DNA of 41,082 nt from Rhodospirillaceae bacterium TMED23 (GTDB lineage: Bacteria; Pseudomonadota; Alphaproteobacteria; Rhodospirillales; UBA2165). How positions within the stretch are numbered: position 1 is the first letter of the stretch; every line of letters begins with the position of its first letter. The stretch lies in assembly GCA_002168115.1 (NCBI GenBank), contig NHCC01000018.1:203002-244083 (forward strand). Direction: 5' to 3'. A program made the position numbers and the translations under genes. Below, one piece after another: positions 1-7,055 of the stretch. A model generated the notes under the pieces. That model was not told where the DNA came from and did no database searches. It was given only the letters and a program-made list of their open reading frames with translations.

Positions 1-692
1 TTGGAACTTGGGAATTTCTTTTGTCGTTTTATTTTTAACTTTTTTTCCGCATCTTTTACTAAATTTATCATATTGTTATATGCTTCTTTAGCACTTGCGC
101 CAAAGGAAAATATGCCATGCTTCGTGCAAATAACGCTTTTACAATCTTGAATTTTATTCCTTGCATTAACAACCTTTTTAGCCAGCTCAAACCCTGACAT
201 TGAATACGTAATAACACCAACCTTATTACCAAAAAGGCTTTTACAAAGAGCCATTCCATTAGGTTGATTACTCAACGCCAAGATTGCATTTGCATGAGTG
301 TGATAAACAAATTTATCGGGTAAAAATGCATGAACCAATGTTTCCACAGAAGGATCAATAGCATCAGGGTTTAACTTCGATCTTCTCAGGATCGCAATCA
401 TTTGCTTATCCGAGACCTCGCCTAAAGATTGCTTTTTAATAAGGTATTTTAGATCAAGCGCTGGAAAATTATTTGGTGCAGCAAACGCCATATCTGATCC
501 ACTTCCTTTAACATACAAAATATCATTCGAAGTTTTTACAGATGAGTTTCCACCGCCATGCATAACCAATTCATTATTCCGACCTAATAATTGTGATCCA
601 TATATACAAAGTGCTAAATCTTTATTCACGTGACACTTCAATTGGCGCCTTAAAAAAGAACGTTCGTCTTTATCATTATAATTATTCTTCAT
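1..692 (-). CDS. Class II aldolase, RhaD-like (bifunctional aldolase/short-chain dehydrogenase family), 3' part missing
   Basis: The frame opens at an ATG at 692 and runs without a stop to the window edge, so only the N-terminal ~230 residues are present. The start is followed by a LLGRNNELVMHGGGNSS segment, then VKGSGSDMA, the PSVETLVHAFLP block and HTHANAILALSN. HTHA holds the metal-binding histidines of the class II aldolase/adducin fold. KHGIFSFG further on is another family landmark. This pattern matches the aldolase half of the bifunctional rhamnulose-1-phosphate aldolase/alcohol dehydrogenase proteins, which normally carry a short-chain dehydrogenase C-terminal half. That half would lie beyond the edge and is inferred. 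The substrate is not certain; a sugar 1-phosphate split to a C3 phosphate and an aldehyde is the family reaction. No clear Shine-Dalgarno is seen. Confidence 0.85.
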   Translation of the reverse strand, partial: MKNNYNDKDERSFLRRQLKCHVNKDLALCIYGSQLLGRNNELVMHGGGNSSVKTSNDILYVKGSGSDMAFAAPNNFPALDLKYLIKKQSLGEVSDKQMIAILRRSKLNPDAIDPSVETLVHAFLPDKFVYHTHANAILALSNQPNGMALCKSLFGNKVGVITYSMSGFELAKKVVNARNKIQDCKSVICTKHGIFSFGASAKEAYNNMINLVKDAEKKLKIKRQKKFPSS

Positions 693-744
693 AATCTTAT
701 TTACTCTAAAAAGGTTTTCTACGATTCTAAATAAATATTTCTCA

Positions 745-1155
745 TTAAGACTGTTTTTCGATTTTTGGTATATTATCGAGGTTAAAAGCCCATAATTGCG
801 CGGATCGACACCAAATCTGTTTTTTTGGAACAAGCCCCTGATTATTATCAACCGTACCTAATCTTATATTAAAGATCCGATCACCACTTTCTTGGGTTGA
901 GGTGGCATAAATGTGAGAACCACACTCTGAACAAAAAGCTTGTATTCGAGGAGTCCCATTATTAGATTTTTTTATATAAATTTTTGGCTCACTTCCTAAC
1001 AAAGTGAAGTTTTTTTCATTTGCTGGTATTACTATTCGATAAGCCGCTGCAGATAATTTTTGGCAGTCTGTACAATGACATATCCCAACCCCCTTCTCAT
1101 CAGCCTCAGCTTCGTATAAAATATTCTCGCAGTGGCAGCCACCTGAGATTCTCAT
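745..1155 (-). CDS. GFA-family (CENP-V/GFA domain) zinc-binding protein
   Basis: A 136-residue protein with the cysteine pattern of the glutathione-dependent formaldehyde-activating (GFA) fold: GGCHCE near residue 7, CHCTDCQ near residue 26, and FCSECGSHIY near residue 74. These cysteines bind structural and catalytic zinc in the family. The ATG at 1155 has a good GGAG Shine-Dalgarno about 8 bases upstream. Most members of this family have no proven reaction, and the formaldehyde-glutathione role of the namesake is disputed, so only the fold is assigned. It lies 14 bases downstream of the arylsulfotransferase-like gene on the same strand, so the two are probably cotranscribed. Confidence 0.85.
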   Translation of the reverse strand: MRISGGCHCENILYEAEADEKGVGICHCTDCQKLSAAAYRIVIPANEKNFTLLGSEPKIYIKKSNNGTPRIQAFCSECGSHIYATSTQESGDRIFNIRLGTVDNNQGLVPKKQIWCRSAQLWAFNLDNIPKIEKQS

Positions 1156-1169
1156 TAATATCTCTCCTA

Positions 1170-2231
1170 TTAAAGTGGCGTAACCCGACCCTTAATTTCC
1201 GGTCCATCAATGTCATATCGGTATGCTCTAAAAACACAATTAGATTGTGGGTCTTTAGAATCCTGAGATGTAAAGTATGGAGAAATATATTCCCATACTA
1301 ATTTATTATTTTTTGTAACCTCAAAAATTCTACCCCAAATTCCCTCGCAAATAAGAGTATTTCCAGACTTTAGCCTTTGAGCGCCAGAAATCATTGGACT
1401 ATAAAACGTGTACCTAGGACTACCCGAATACTCCCAAACTATCTCTTTTGTTGCTGGATTAAATTCTATTACCTTAGAACCCATACCAGGACCTGGAACC
1501 TGATTAATAAAAACCATATAATTTCCATTCTCTAAAACCTGAAAATCATGCTGATAACCCAGTTCAGCCCCACACCATGAGAATTTGAATTGTCCTGTCT
1601 TTTTATCTATTACAGCAATTAAATTATTATGCCTGCAACTTAACATTACGTCACTATTGGGAAGAAGCATGATTGAATTTGCGTGAGCCCACTCTCTTCG
1701 ACCAGAATTAAATGAATTTGGAAAGGACTCAATCTCAATGTGCTCCCACATACGCCATTCCCAAACCAGTTCACCTTCCGAGTTGACCTCTCGAATACAA
1801 TCACCCCAAATACCATCCGGATGTGTGCGGCTGGGATCCCCACCCTTAACACGATGAGAATAATTATCAGGTATGAGGTCCCATGCTAAGTATATTGTAT
1901 TTCCGTTCGGACAACGCCGAAAATCATGGTGCTGATAATCATCGCAATATTCCCAGATTATATCACCGTTCCAATTAATCTCGAGAATCTTTCCACCTTT
2001 AGCATTTAATTCAGATGGCCCATTTGGTGTGAGAACTGCAACTAACAAATTACCATTTGGTAATAGATAAGCATAATTTCCTGGTTGAGACTCAAGATTC
2101 CAACTATGGAGGACTTCACCTTGCATACCAATCAAATATGTTGTTTTTTGAAGTAATGGGGAAAATAAAGTAGCACCTGGAGAGGATAGAACCCTATCAT
2201 ATTCAGTCACACCAAAATTAGAAAACCTCAT
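1170..2231 (-). CDS. Arylsulfotransferase (ASST)-family beta-propeller protein
   Basis: 353 residues built of repeated blades with PNGN-type turns and WEY/WEW strands (GDIIWEY, GELVWEW, KEIVWEY, KLVWEY), typical of the ASST/Arylsulfotran_2 propeller. Histidine-rich family landmarks are present: YQHHDFRRCPNGN near residue 98, EWAHANSI in the middle, SCRHNNLIAVIDKKTG and YQHDFQVLENGN. Characterised ASSTs move sulfate between phenols using a catalytic histidine. I cannot tell whether this member is catalytic. It starts MRFSNFGVTEYD with no signal peptide, so it looks cytoplasmic, unlike the periplasmic enterobacterial enzyme. The ATG is at 2231, shortly after the DUF3126 gene. Confidence 0.75.
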   Translation of the reverse strand: MRFSNFGVTEYDRVLSSPGATLFSPLLQKTTYLIGMQGEVLHSWNLESQPGNYAYLLPNGNLLVAVLTPNGPSELNAKGGKILEINWNGDIIWEYCDDYQHHDFRRCPNGNTIYLAWDLIPDNYSHRVKGGDPSRTHPDGIWGDCIREVNSEGELVWEWRMWEHIEIESFPNSFNSGRREWAHANSIMLLPNSDVMLSCRHNNLIAVIDKKTGQFKFSWCGAELGYQHDFQVLENGNYMVFINQVPGPGMGSKVIEFNPATKEIVWEYSGSPRYTFYSPMISGAQRLKSGNTLICEGIWGRIFEVTKNNKLVWEYISPYFTSQDSKDPQSNCVFRAYRYDIDGPEIKGRVTPL

Positions 2232-2282
2232 TTATTTGAATTCCTATAAATTTAATTCAATAATTATTTGAAATATTTAAAA

Positions 2283-2495
2283 CTATTCTGGTAGGTCAAT
2301 TTCTAAAATCGCCATGTTAAAATCATATGAGACCTCACCCTCTTCTTCATCCCGATACAAAGTACCTATGAATTCCTCACTTAAATAAACCTCCAAAGAG
2401 TCTTGTGCCTTAATCCGACTAACAAGTCTAAAATTATCATTTTTAAACTTACTACGTAGATATTTTTGAAGCTTTTGTACTTCTATCTCGGTCAC
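2283..2495 (-). CDS. DUF3126 family protein
   Basis: A 70-residue acidic protein with the DUF3126 pattern: VQKLQKYLRSKF at the N-terminus, then DSLEVYLSEEFIGTLYRDEEEGEVSY and MAILEIDLPE at the end. As far as I know the family is almost confined to Alphaproteobacteria and has no known function. The start is a GTG at 2495 with an AGGAGAAGG Shine-Dalgarno immediately upstream. No cysteines, membrane segments or signal peptide are seen. It sits between the GST and the ASST-like gene on the same strand, with short gaps. Confidence 0.85.
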   Translation of the reverse strand: MTEIEVQKLQKYLRSKFKNDNFRLVSRIKAQDSLEVYLSEEFIGTLYRDEEEGEVSYDFNMAILEIDLPE

Positions 2496-2554
2496 GTCCT
2501 TCTCCTAATTCAAAGTTTTTACTAATCTTAAATAATATTATATTTTTTACTATT

Positions 2555-3238
2555 CTATTGTTGATTTTGACTTAATATTTCGGCTGCCAGTGTTTTCCTA
2601 TTATAGAGATTAACCCGATAAACTTCAGAAAAATCATTTGGAACAGAATTTATAATAAAGTCATTATTCATTAGCGCATCAGACCACGCGATTATTTTCG
2701 GATACTGTTTTAAAATATGTGTTGGGTTTATTTTCTCGACAATCTCAAATCGCATTATAAATGGTGCGTAAGCTGCATCTACAAGAGATATTTTTTCATC
2801 ATTAAAATACGGGCCATTATTACTACGGCGAGACAATGCGCCTTCCAGTTTTTGCAATGTAAATGGTAATTCGTTCAAAGCCGACGAATGTTCCTTGATA
2901 GTTTTAGCATACGTCACTTGATTAAGTGCCCTAGCCCAATTTCCCGTAAAATCAGTCCACGCTCTATTGTAAGCGCGCATGATCGGATCCTCGGGAGCTA
3001 GACGTGGTTCAACCACTTCATCAAGAAACTCTGCAATTGCATTTGACTCAAATAGTGCAATATCATTAACTTTAAGAACTGGAACTTTTCCATGGGGGGA
3101 AATCTCTAAAAACCATTTAGGTTTTTCTTCTTTATTAATGTATGTTACGTCAAAATCTACTTTTTTTGCACGCAATACAATCACGGCGCGCTGAACCCAT
3201 GGTCAGGTTTTGAAACTTATTAGGTGATAATTATCCAA
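2555..3238 (-). CDS. Selenocysteine-containing glutathione S-transferase (TGA at 3203-3205 read as Sec12)
   Basis: A GST of 227 residues if the in-frame TGA is decoded. From the TTG at 3238 the protein begins MDNYHLISFKT-U-PWVQRAVI, and TGA falls exactly where Cys-active GSTs have the catalytic Cys of a C-P-[WFY] motif. The thioredoxin-fold half continues with the cis-Pro segment GKVPVL (Pro53) and ESNAI (64-68, glutathione binding), then an all-helical C-terminal domain. An AAGGAG Shine-Dalgarno lies 7 bases before the TTG, and an in-frame TAA precedes it. The shorter reading from GTG 3184 loses the first beta strand and active site, has no Shine-Dalgarno, and starts inside the predicted SECIS stem. 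The sequence directly shows the TGA, the continued family homology and the hairpin. Sec insertion is inferred; the alternative is a gene with a single nonsense mutation. Likely role: glutathione-dependent thiol or peroxide chemistry. Confidence 0.8.
3168..3191 (-). promoter_or_regulatory. SECIS-like stem-loop downstream of the GST UGA codon
   Basis: On the GST mRNA the 11 bases after the UGA lead into a stem: GCGCGC (3191-3186) pairs with GCGUGC (3173-3168), five G-C pairs and one G-U. Inside is a C/U mismatch and a possible short GUG/UAU extension closing an AUUG loop. The apical part starts about 17-21 bases after the UGA. A G-containing loop on a short GC stem at this distance is what bacterial SelB-binding SECIS elements show. 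The fold was done by eye, without energy calculation. Confidence 0.6.
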
Positions 3239-3245
3239 TTAAATG

Positions 3246-3251
3246 CTCCTT
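3246..3251 (-). promoter_or_regulatory. Shine-Dalgarno deciding the upstream TTG start of the GST
   Basis: AAGGAG, 7 bases before the TTG at 3236-3238. It is one of the best ribosome-binding sites in the window. It serves a frame that has only eleven codons before the TGA, which makes sense only if ribosomes continue through that TGA. Confidence 0.75.
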
Positions 3252-3377
3252 CTTATTTTTTAAACGATGGCATATGAAGAGTTTTAATTCAATCAATATT
3301 GATGCCTTAAAAAAATTTGAATTAAAAATAGAGATAATTTCTGGAAACATGAAAAGAAACGAGCTAAAACCTATATT

Positions 3378-5534
3378 ATGAAACAAATTATTCAGAGCGC
3401 AAAATCAGGTGACCTGAAGGTGAAAGACCTACCTGCTCCCCAGGTTGGGAGAGGACAAATTCTAGTGAAAACAAGTGCTTCACTAATTTCATCAGGGACA
3501 GAGCGAATGATCGCAGAATTTGCAAAAAAGAATATAATATCAAAAGCGCGGCATCGTCCTGACCTTGTGAAAAAAGTGTTGTCTAAAGTAAAAACTGATG
3601 GCCTCAAAGCAGCGACAAGGGCTGTTATCACAAGATTAGATGAGCCGATCCCACTTGGATACTCGGCATCAGGAAGAGTAGTGGAAGTTGGTAAAGGTAT
3701 TGAGGGTAAATTTGCAATTGGCGAACGGGTAGCAATTGCAGGAGCTGGTATTGCCAACCACTCTGAATATAATGTCGTACCTGAAAATTTAGCCGTATCA
3801 ATTCCTGAATCCGTTAGTGATGAAGAAGCCGCTTTCGCAACAATAGCTTCAATTGCCATGCATTCAGTTAGAAATTTATCTGTTCAACTCGGTGACGTTG
3901 TTGCTGTGTTTGGTGCCGGCCTTGTGGGACAATTAGCTGCTCAATTTTTAAATTTATCCGGCGCACGAGTTATTATCCTTGATTATGATCAATCGAGATT
4001 AGATCTTGGGGAAAAATTAGGTGCTGAAAAGGTAATTAACCTTCAAGATAACAATATATGCAATAATATTCTTTCTTTAACTGAAGGCATTGGTTGCGAC
4101 GCTATTTTAATTGCAGCATCAACTCCAACTAATGAACCCTTTAATTTAGCAGCACAAATAAGCCGCGATCGGGGTAAAATTTGTTTGGTTGGAATGAGTG
4201 GAACAGAATTCCCCTATGCAGAGTTTATGAAAAAAGAGTTGTCTATCATAGTTTCAAGATCGTATGGGCCTGGCAGATATGATGATGATTATGAAAAACG
4301 TGGTCTAAAATATCCCGTTGGATTTGTTCGTTGGACTGAAACTGCCAACCTCGCAGAAGTCATGCGACTCTTATCAGAAAAGACAACAAATCAACTCGAT
4401 GTTAAATCGCTCATTACGCATCGTTTTAGTATTGAGTCATCAGTTAACGCTTTTGAGATGGTTTTATCAAAAACTACCCCTCACTTAGGTATACTGATAA
4501 ATTACCCAGAAAATACTTCTATACGGCATGATCCAAAAGAAGCAAATAAGAGAATTAAACGCACCAAATCATGTGTGATTGGTGTATTTGGGGCTGGTAA
4601 TTTCAGTAAATCCATTTTACTTCCAGCATTATCCAAAATTAATGATGTAAGCCTGCACACGATTGTCTCAAACAATGGTAAATCTTCTAACCATTTAAAA
4701 GAAAAATTTGGCTTCTTAAATGCTAGTAGAGATCCGTTGAAAATTTTAGATGATCCAAGTATTAACGCTGTAATAATTACAACCCGCCATGATAGTCATG
4801 CTGAATTGACAATAAAAAGTCTGAATGCAGGTAAGCATGTACTAGTTGAAAAACCGTTAGGGTTAACAAAAAAAGAGTTAATCGACGTTCAAAAAGCCTA
4901 TGAGAAAAATAATGGTTTTCTACAAATTGGCTTTAATAGAAGATTTGCACCTATAACAAATAAACTTGATACCGAATTAGCAAAAATTGATGGGCCACGC
5001 TTTATGCTTTTCCGCATAAATGCCGGGCATATTCCCAATGGTAGTTGGATCCATAACGATAAAGAAGGTGGGGGAAGAATTATTGGAGAAATGTGCCATT
5101 TTATTGACTTTGCGCGCCACTGCGCCAGATCAAAAATATTGTCTGTACAAGCAGATGCAGCGAGAAATACGGGGGGATCTCCCGACGACGTTACGGCCAT
5201 AATACGTTTTGAAAGTGGTAGTCTTGCTACAATTGCGTATACTGGACTGGGTGACACAACTGTCCCAAAAGAACAATATGAAATATTTTCAGGTGGCACT
5301 GTATTAGCTATAAATAACTTTCGGGAGTTAACCATAACTTCGAATGGTAATACAAAAAGTTATAATAGTTATGGACAAGATAAAGGCTTCAAAAGTGCGT
5401 TAGAGGCATTCAAATCATCTATAAACGGAAAGGTTCATAATCCATGTAATCTGGATGAAATTTTTGATAGCAGTAGGGCAACCCTCGCTGTCATGGAATC
5501 TTTACGTTTAGGTTCAAAAGTTGATCTTATTTGA
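3378..5534 (+). CDS. Bi-domain oxidoreductase: zinc-type alcohol dehydrogenase fused to Gfo/Idh/MocA dehydrogenase
   Basis: 718 residues with two nucleotide-binding modules. Residues ~1-375 resemble medium-chain alcohol dehydrogenases: a GroES-like part (PLGYSASGRVVEVG), then a Rossmann segment VAVFGAGLVGQLAAQF. Residues ~395-718 are a Gfo/Idh/MocA protein: VIGVFGAGNFSKSILLPAL, then EKPLGLTKKEL, where the Lys of EKP is the family's catalytic lysine. Such fusions are known from surface-polysaccharide and sugar-modification clusters, where they are thought to oxidise or reduce a sugar or a sugar-linked intermediate; the substrate is unknown. It ends in TGA 15 bases before hldE, so the two form an operon. 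The ATG lacks a clear Shine-Dalgarno. It is transcribed divergently from the GST. Confidence 0.85.
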   Translation: MKQIIQSAKSGDLKVKDLPAPQVGRGQILVKTSASLISSGTERMIAEFAKKNIISKARHRPDLVKKVLSKVKTDGLKAATRAVITRLDEPIPLGYSASGRVVEVGKGIEGKFAIGERVAIAGAGIANHSEYNVVPENLAVSIPESVSDEEAAFATIASIAMHSVRNLSVQLGDVVAVFGAGLVGQLAAQFLNLSGARVIILDYDQSRLDLGEKLGAEKVINLQDNNICNNILSLTEGIGCDAILIAASTPTNEPFNLAAQISRDRGKICLVGMSGTEFPYAEFMKKELSIIVSRSYGPGRYDDDYEKRGLKYPVGFVRWTETANLAEVMRLLSEKTTNQLDVKSLITHRFSIESSVNAFEMVLSKTTPHLGILINYPENTSIRHDPKEANKRIKRTKSCVIGVFGAGNFSKSILLPALSKINDVSLHTIVSNNGKSSNHLKEKFGFLNASRDPLKILDDPSINAVIITTRHDSHAELTIKSLNAGKHVLVEKPLGLTKKELIDVQKAYEKNNGFLQIGFNRRFAPITNKLDTELAKIDGPRFMLFRINAGHIPNGSWIHNDKEGGGRIIGEMCHFIDFARHCARSKILSVQADAARNTGGSPDDVTAIIRFESGSLATIAYTGLGDTTVPKEQYEIFSGGTVLAINNFRELTITSNGNTKSYNSYGQDKGFKSALEAFKSSINGKVHNPCNLDEIFDSSRATLAVMESLRLGSKVDLI

Positions 5535-5549
5535 TTAAGGAAAAAATTA

Positions 5550-7022
5550 ATGTCGAATGAAAAATGGTCATTAAATACCTTAGTTGAGCGCCTTTCCGAA
5601 GCAAAAGTACTATGCATCGGTGATTTAATGTTGGATAAATTTGTATACGGCGAAGTGAATAGAATTTCACCTGAGGCTCCTATACCTATACTTAAAACAA
5701 AATCCGATAAATTATTATTAGGGGGGGCTGGTAACGTAGCAAATAATCTTTCTTGTTTGGGGGTAGAAACGCATTTTATTTCTGTCATTGGAAAGGATCA
5801 GACCGGAAAGACCATAGCAAAATTAATTAAAAAGATTCCAAATATCATAGCTAACCTTATTACGGATGAAAAACGACCAACTACTTTTAAAACACGCTTT
5901 ATTGCAAATGGGCAGCAAATGATGCGAGTTGATAGTGAAACAACATTAAACATAGATAACACAATCGAGAGTAATATTATTGAGTTAACACGATCAGCTC
6001 TAGATCACTGTGGCGCCTTAGTGCTGGCTGATTATGGTAAAGGTGTTTTAACTAGATTTCTTCTTAAAAAGATTATTACAATCGCAAAATCTAAAAAAAT
6101 TCCCGTTATAATAGATCCTCAGGGTTTTGACTACAGTGCTTACAGTGGGGCTGATCTTATAACACCAAATCTAAAAGAACTCTCAGAAGCAACAACGAAG
6201 CCAACTGATAATGATGAAGAAATCAGTTCAGCTGCAATATCACTAATATCAAAATACAAAATTAATTCGGTACTTGCTACGCGCTCAAGCGATGGGATGA
6301 GCCTTATTAACAAGAAATGCTTTACTACATTTGCGGCAGAGGCGCGTGAAGTTTTCGACGTATCAGGGGCTGGCGATACAGTGGTAGCAACGTTAAGTGC
6401 ATGTTTGGCTGCTAATATTAAACTTGATCACGGTGTCAAGCTGGCGAATATCGCGGCTGGTATCGTTGTTGCTAAATTAGGGACAGCAGTAGTCTATACA
6501 AATGATTTAATATCGAACTTTAATAATGGAAGTGTTAAATCAATTGACGAAAAATTATATACAATACACTCCATTACCGACCAAATCAAAACATGGAGAT
6601 CTAAAGGTTTAAAAATAGGTTTTACAAATGGATGTTTTGATATTCTACACCCAGGTCATTTATCTACCATTACAAAAGCAAAGTCATTATGTGATAAATT
6701 AATTGTGGCTTTAAATAGTGATAGTTCTGTAAAAAGCCTGAAAGGTGATAATCGCCCAGTGCAATCAGAGGTTACTCGCTCCAAAATACTTATTTCTTTA
6801 GAACATGTAGATGGGGTAATAATATTTAACGAAAAAAATCCTAATAATATCCTAAAACTTATAAAACCCGAAATTTTTGTGAAGGGAGCAGATTATTCTA
6901 TTAAAAATATTCCAGAAACAAAGATTATTAATTCCTATGGTGGTAAAATAATATTAGCTGACATTAAGGATGGCTTTAGCACAACAAATACAATTGTAAA
7001 AATAAATAAAAATAACTCATGA
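5550..7022 (+). CDS. hldE: Bifunctional heptose 7-phosphate kinase / heptose 1-phosphate adenylyltransferase
   Basis: 490 residues, the usual length of HldE (RfaE). Residues ~1-320 form the PfkB-type kinase: LCIGDLMLDKFVYGEVNRISPEAPIPIL near the start, GGAGNVANNLS, and the anion-hole/catalytic motif DVSGAGDTVVA near residue 270. Residues ~345-490 form the nucleotidyltransferase: GFTNGCFDILHPGHLSTI with the HxGH signature, and VKGADYS. It makes ADP-heptose precursor for the lipopolysaccharide inner core in the cytoplasm. The ATG is preceded by AAGGAAAAAA, a good Shine-Dalgarno. It follows the bi-domain oxidoreductase in one transcription unit and converges with the PBP gene, leaving only 33 bases between them. 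Confidence 0.95.
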   Translation: MSNEKWSLNTLVERLSEAKVLCIGDLMLDKFVYGEVNRISPEAPIPILKTKSDKLLLGGAGNVANNLSCLGVETHFISVIGKDQTGKTIAKLIKKIPNIIANLITDEKRPTTFKTRFIANGQQMMRVDSETTLNIDNTIESNIIELTRSALDHCGALVLADYGKGVLTRFLLKKIITIAKSKKIPVIIDPQGFDYSAYSGADLITPNLKELSEATTKPTDNDEEISSAAISLISKYKINSVLATRSSDGMSLINKKCFTTFAAEAREVFDVSGAGDTVVATLSACLAANIKLDHGVKLANIAAGIVVAKLGTAVVYTNDLISNFNNGSVKSIDEKLYTIHSITDQIKTWRSKGLKIGFTNGCFDILHPGHLSTITKAKSLCDKLIVALNSDSSVKSLKGDNRPVQSEVTRSKILISLEHVDGVIIFNEKNPNNILKLIKPEIFVKGADYSIKNIPETKIINSYGGKIILADIKDGFSTTNTIVKINKNNS

Positions 7023-7055
7023 AGGGGCACTTTTTGCCTAAACCACAGCACGTTA

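Noticed and set aside
68-259. A 63-residue frame on the minus strand
   Set aside because: It lies in another frame inside the class II aldolase, whose open frame runs from 692 to the window edge with clear homology.
2555-3184. GST starting at the GTG at 3184 (209 residues)
   Set aside because: It lacks the first strand and active-site motif of the family, has no Shine-Dalgarno, and the homology continues upstream through the TGA.
3203-3205. TGA read as tryptophan (code 4) genome-wide
   Set aside because: Genes in the window end in TGA and tryptophan is written TGG throughout.
7023-7055. A terminator in the hldE/PBP convergent gap
   Set aside because: Only a 4-bp GGCA/TGCC stem; too weak to support.
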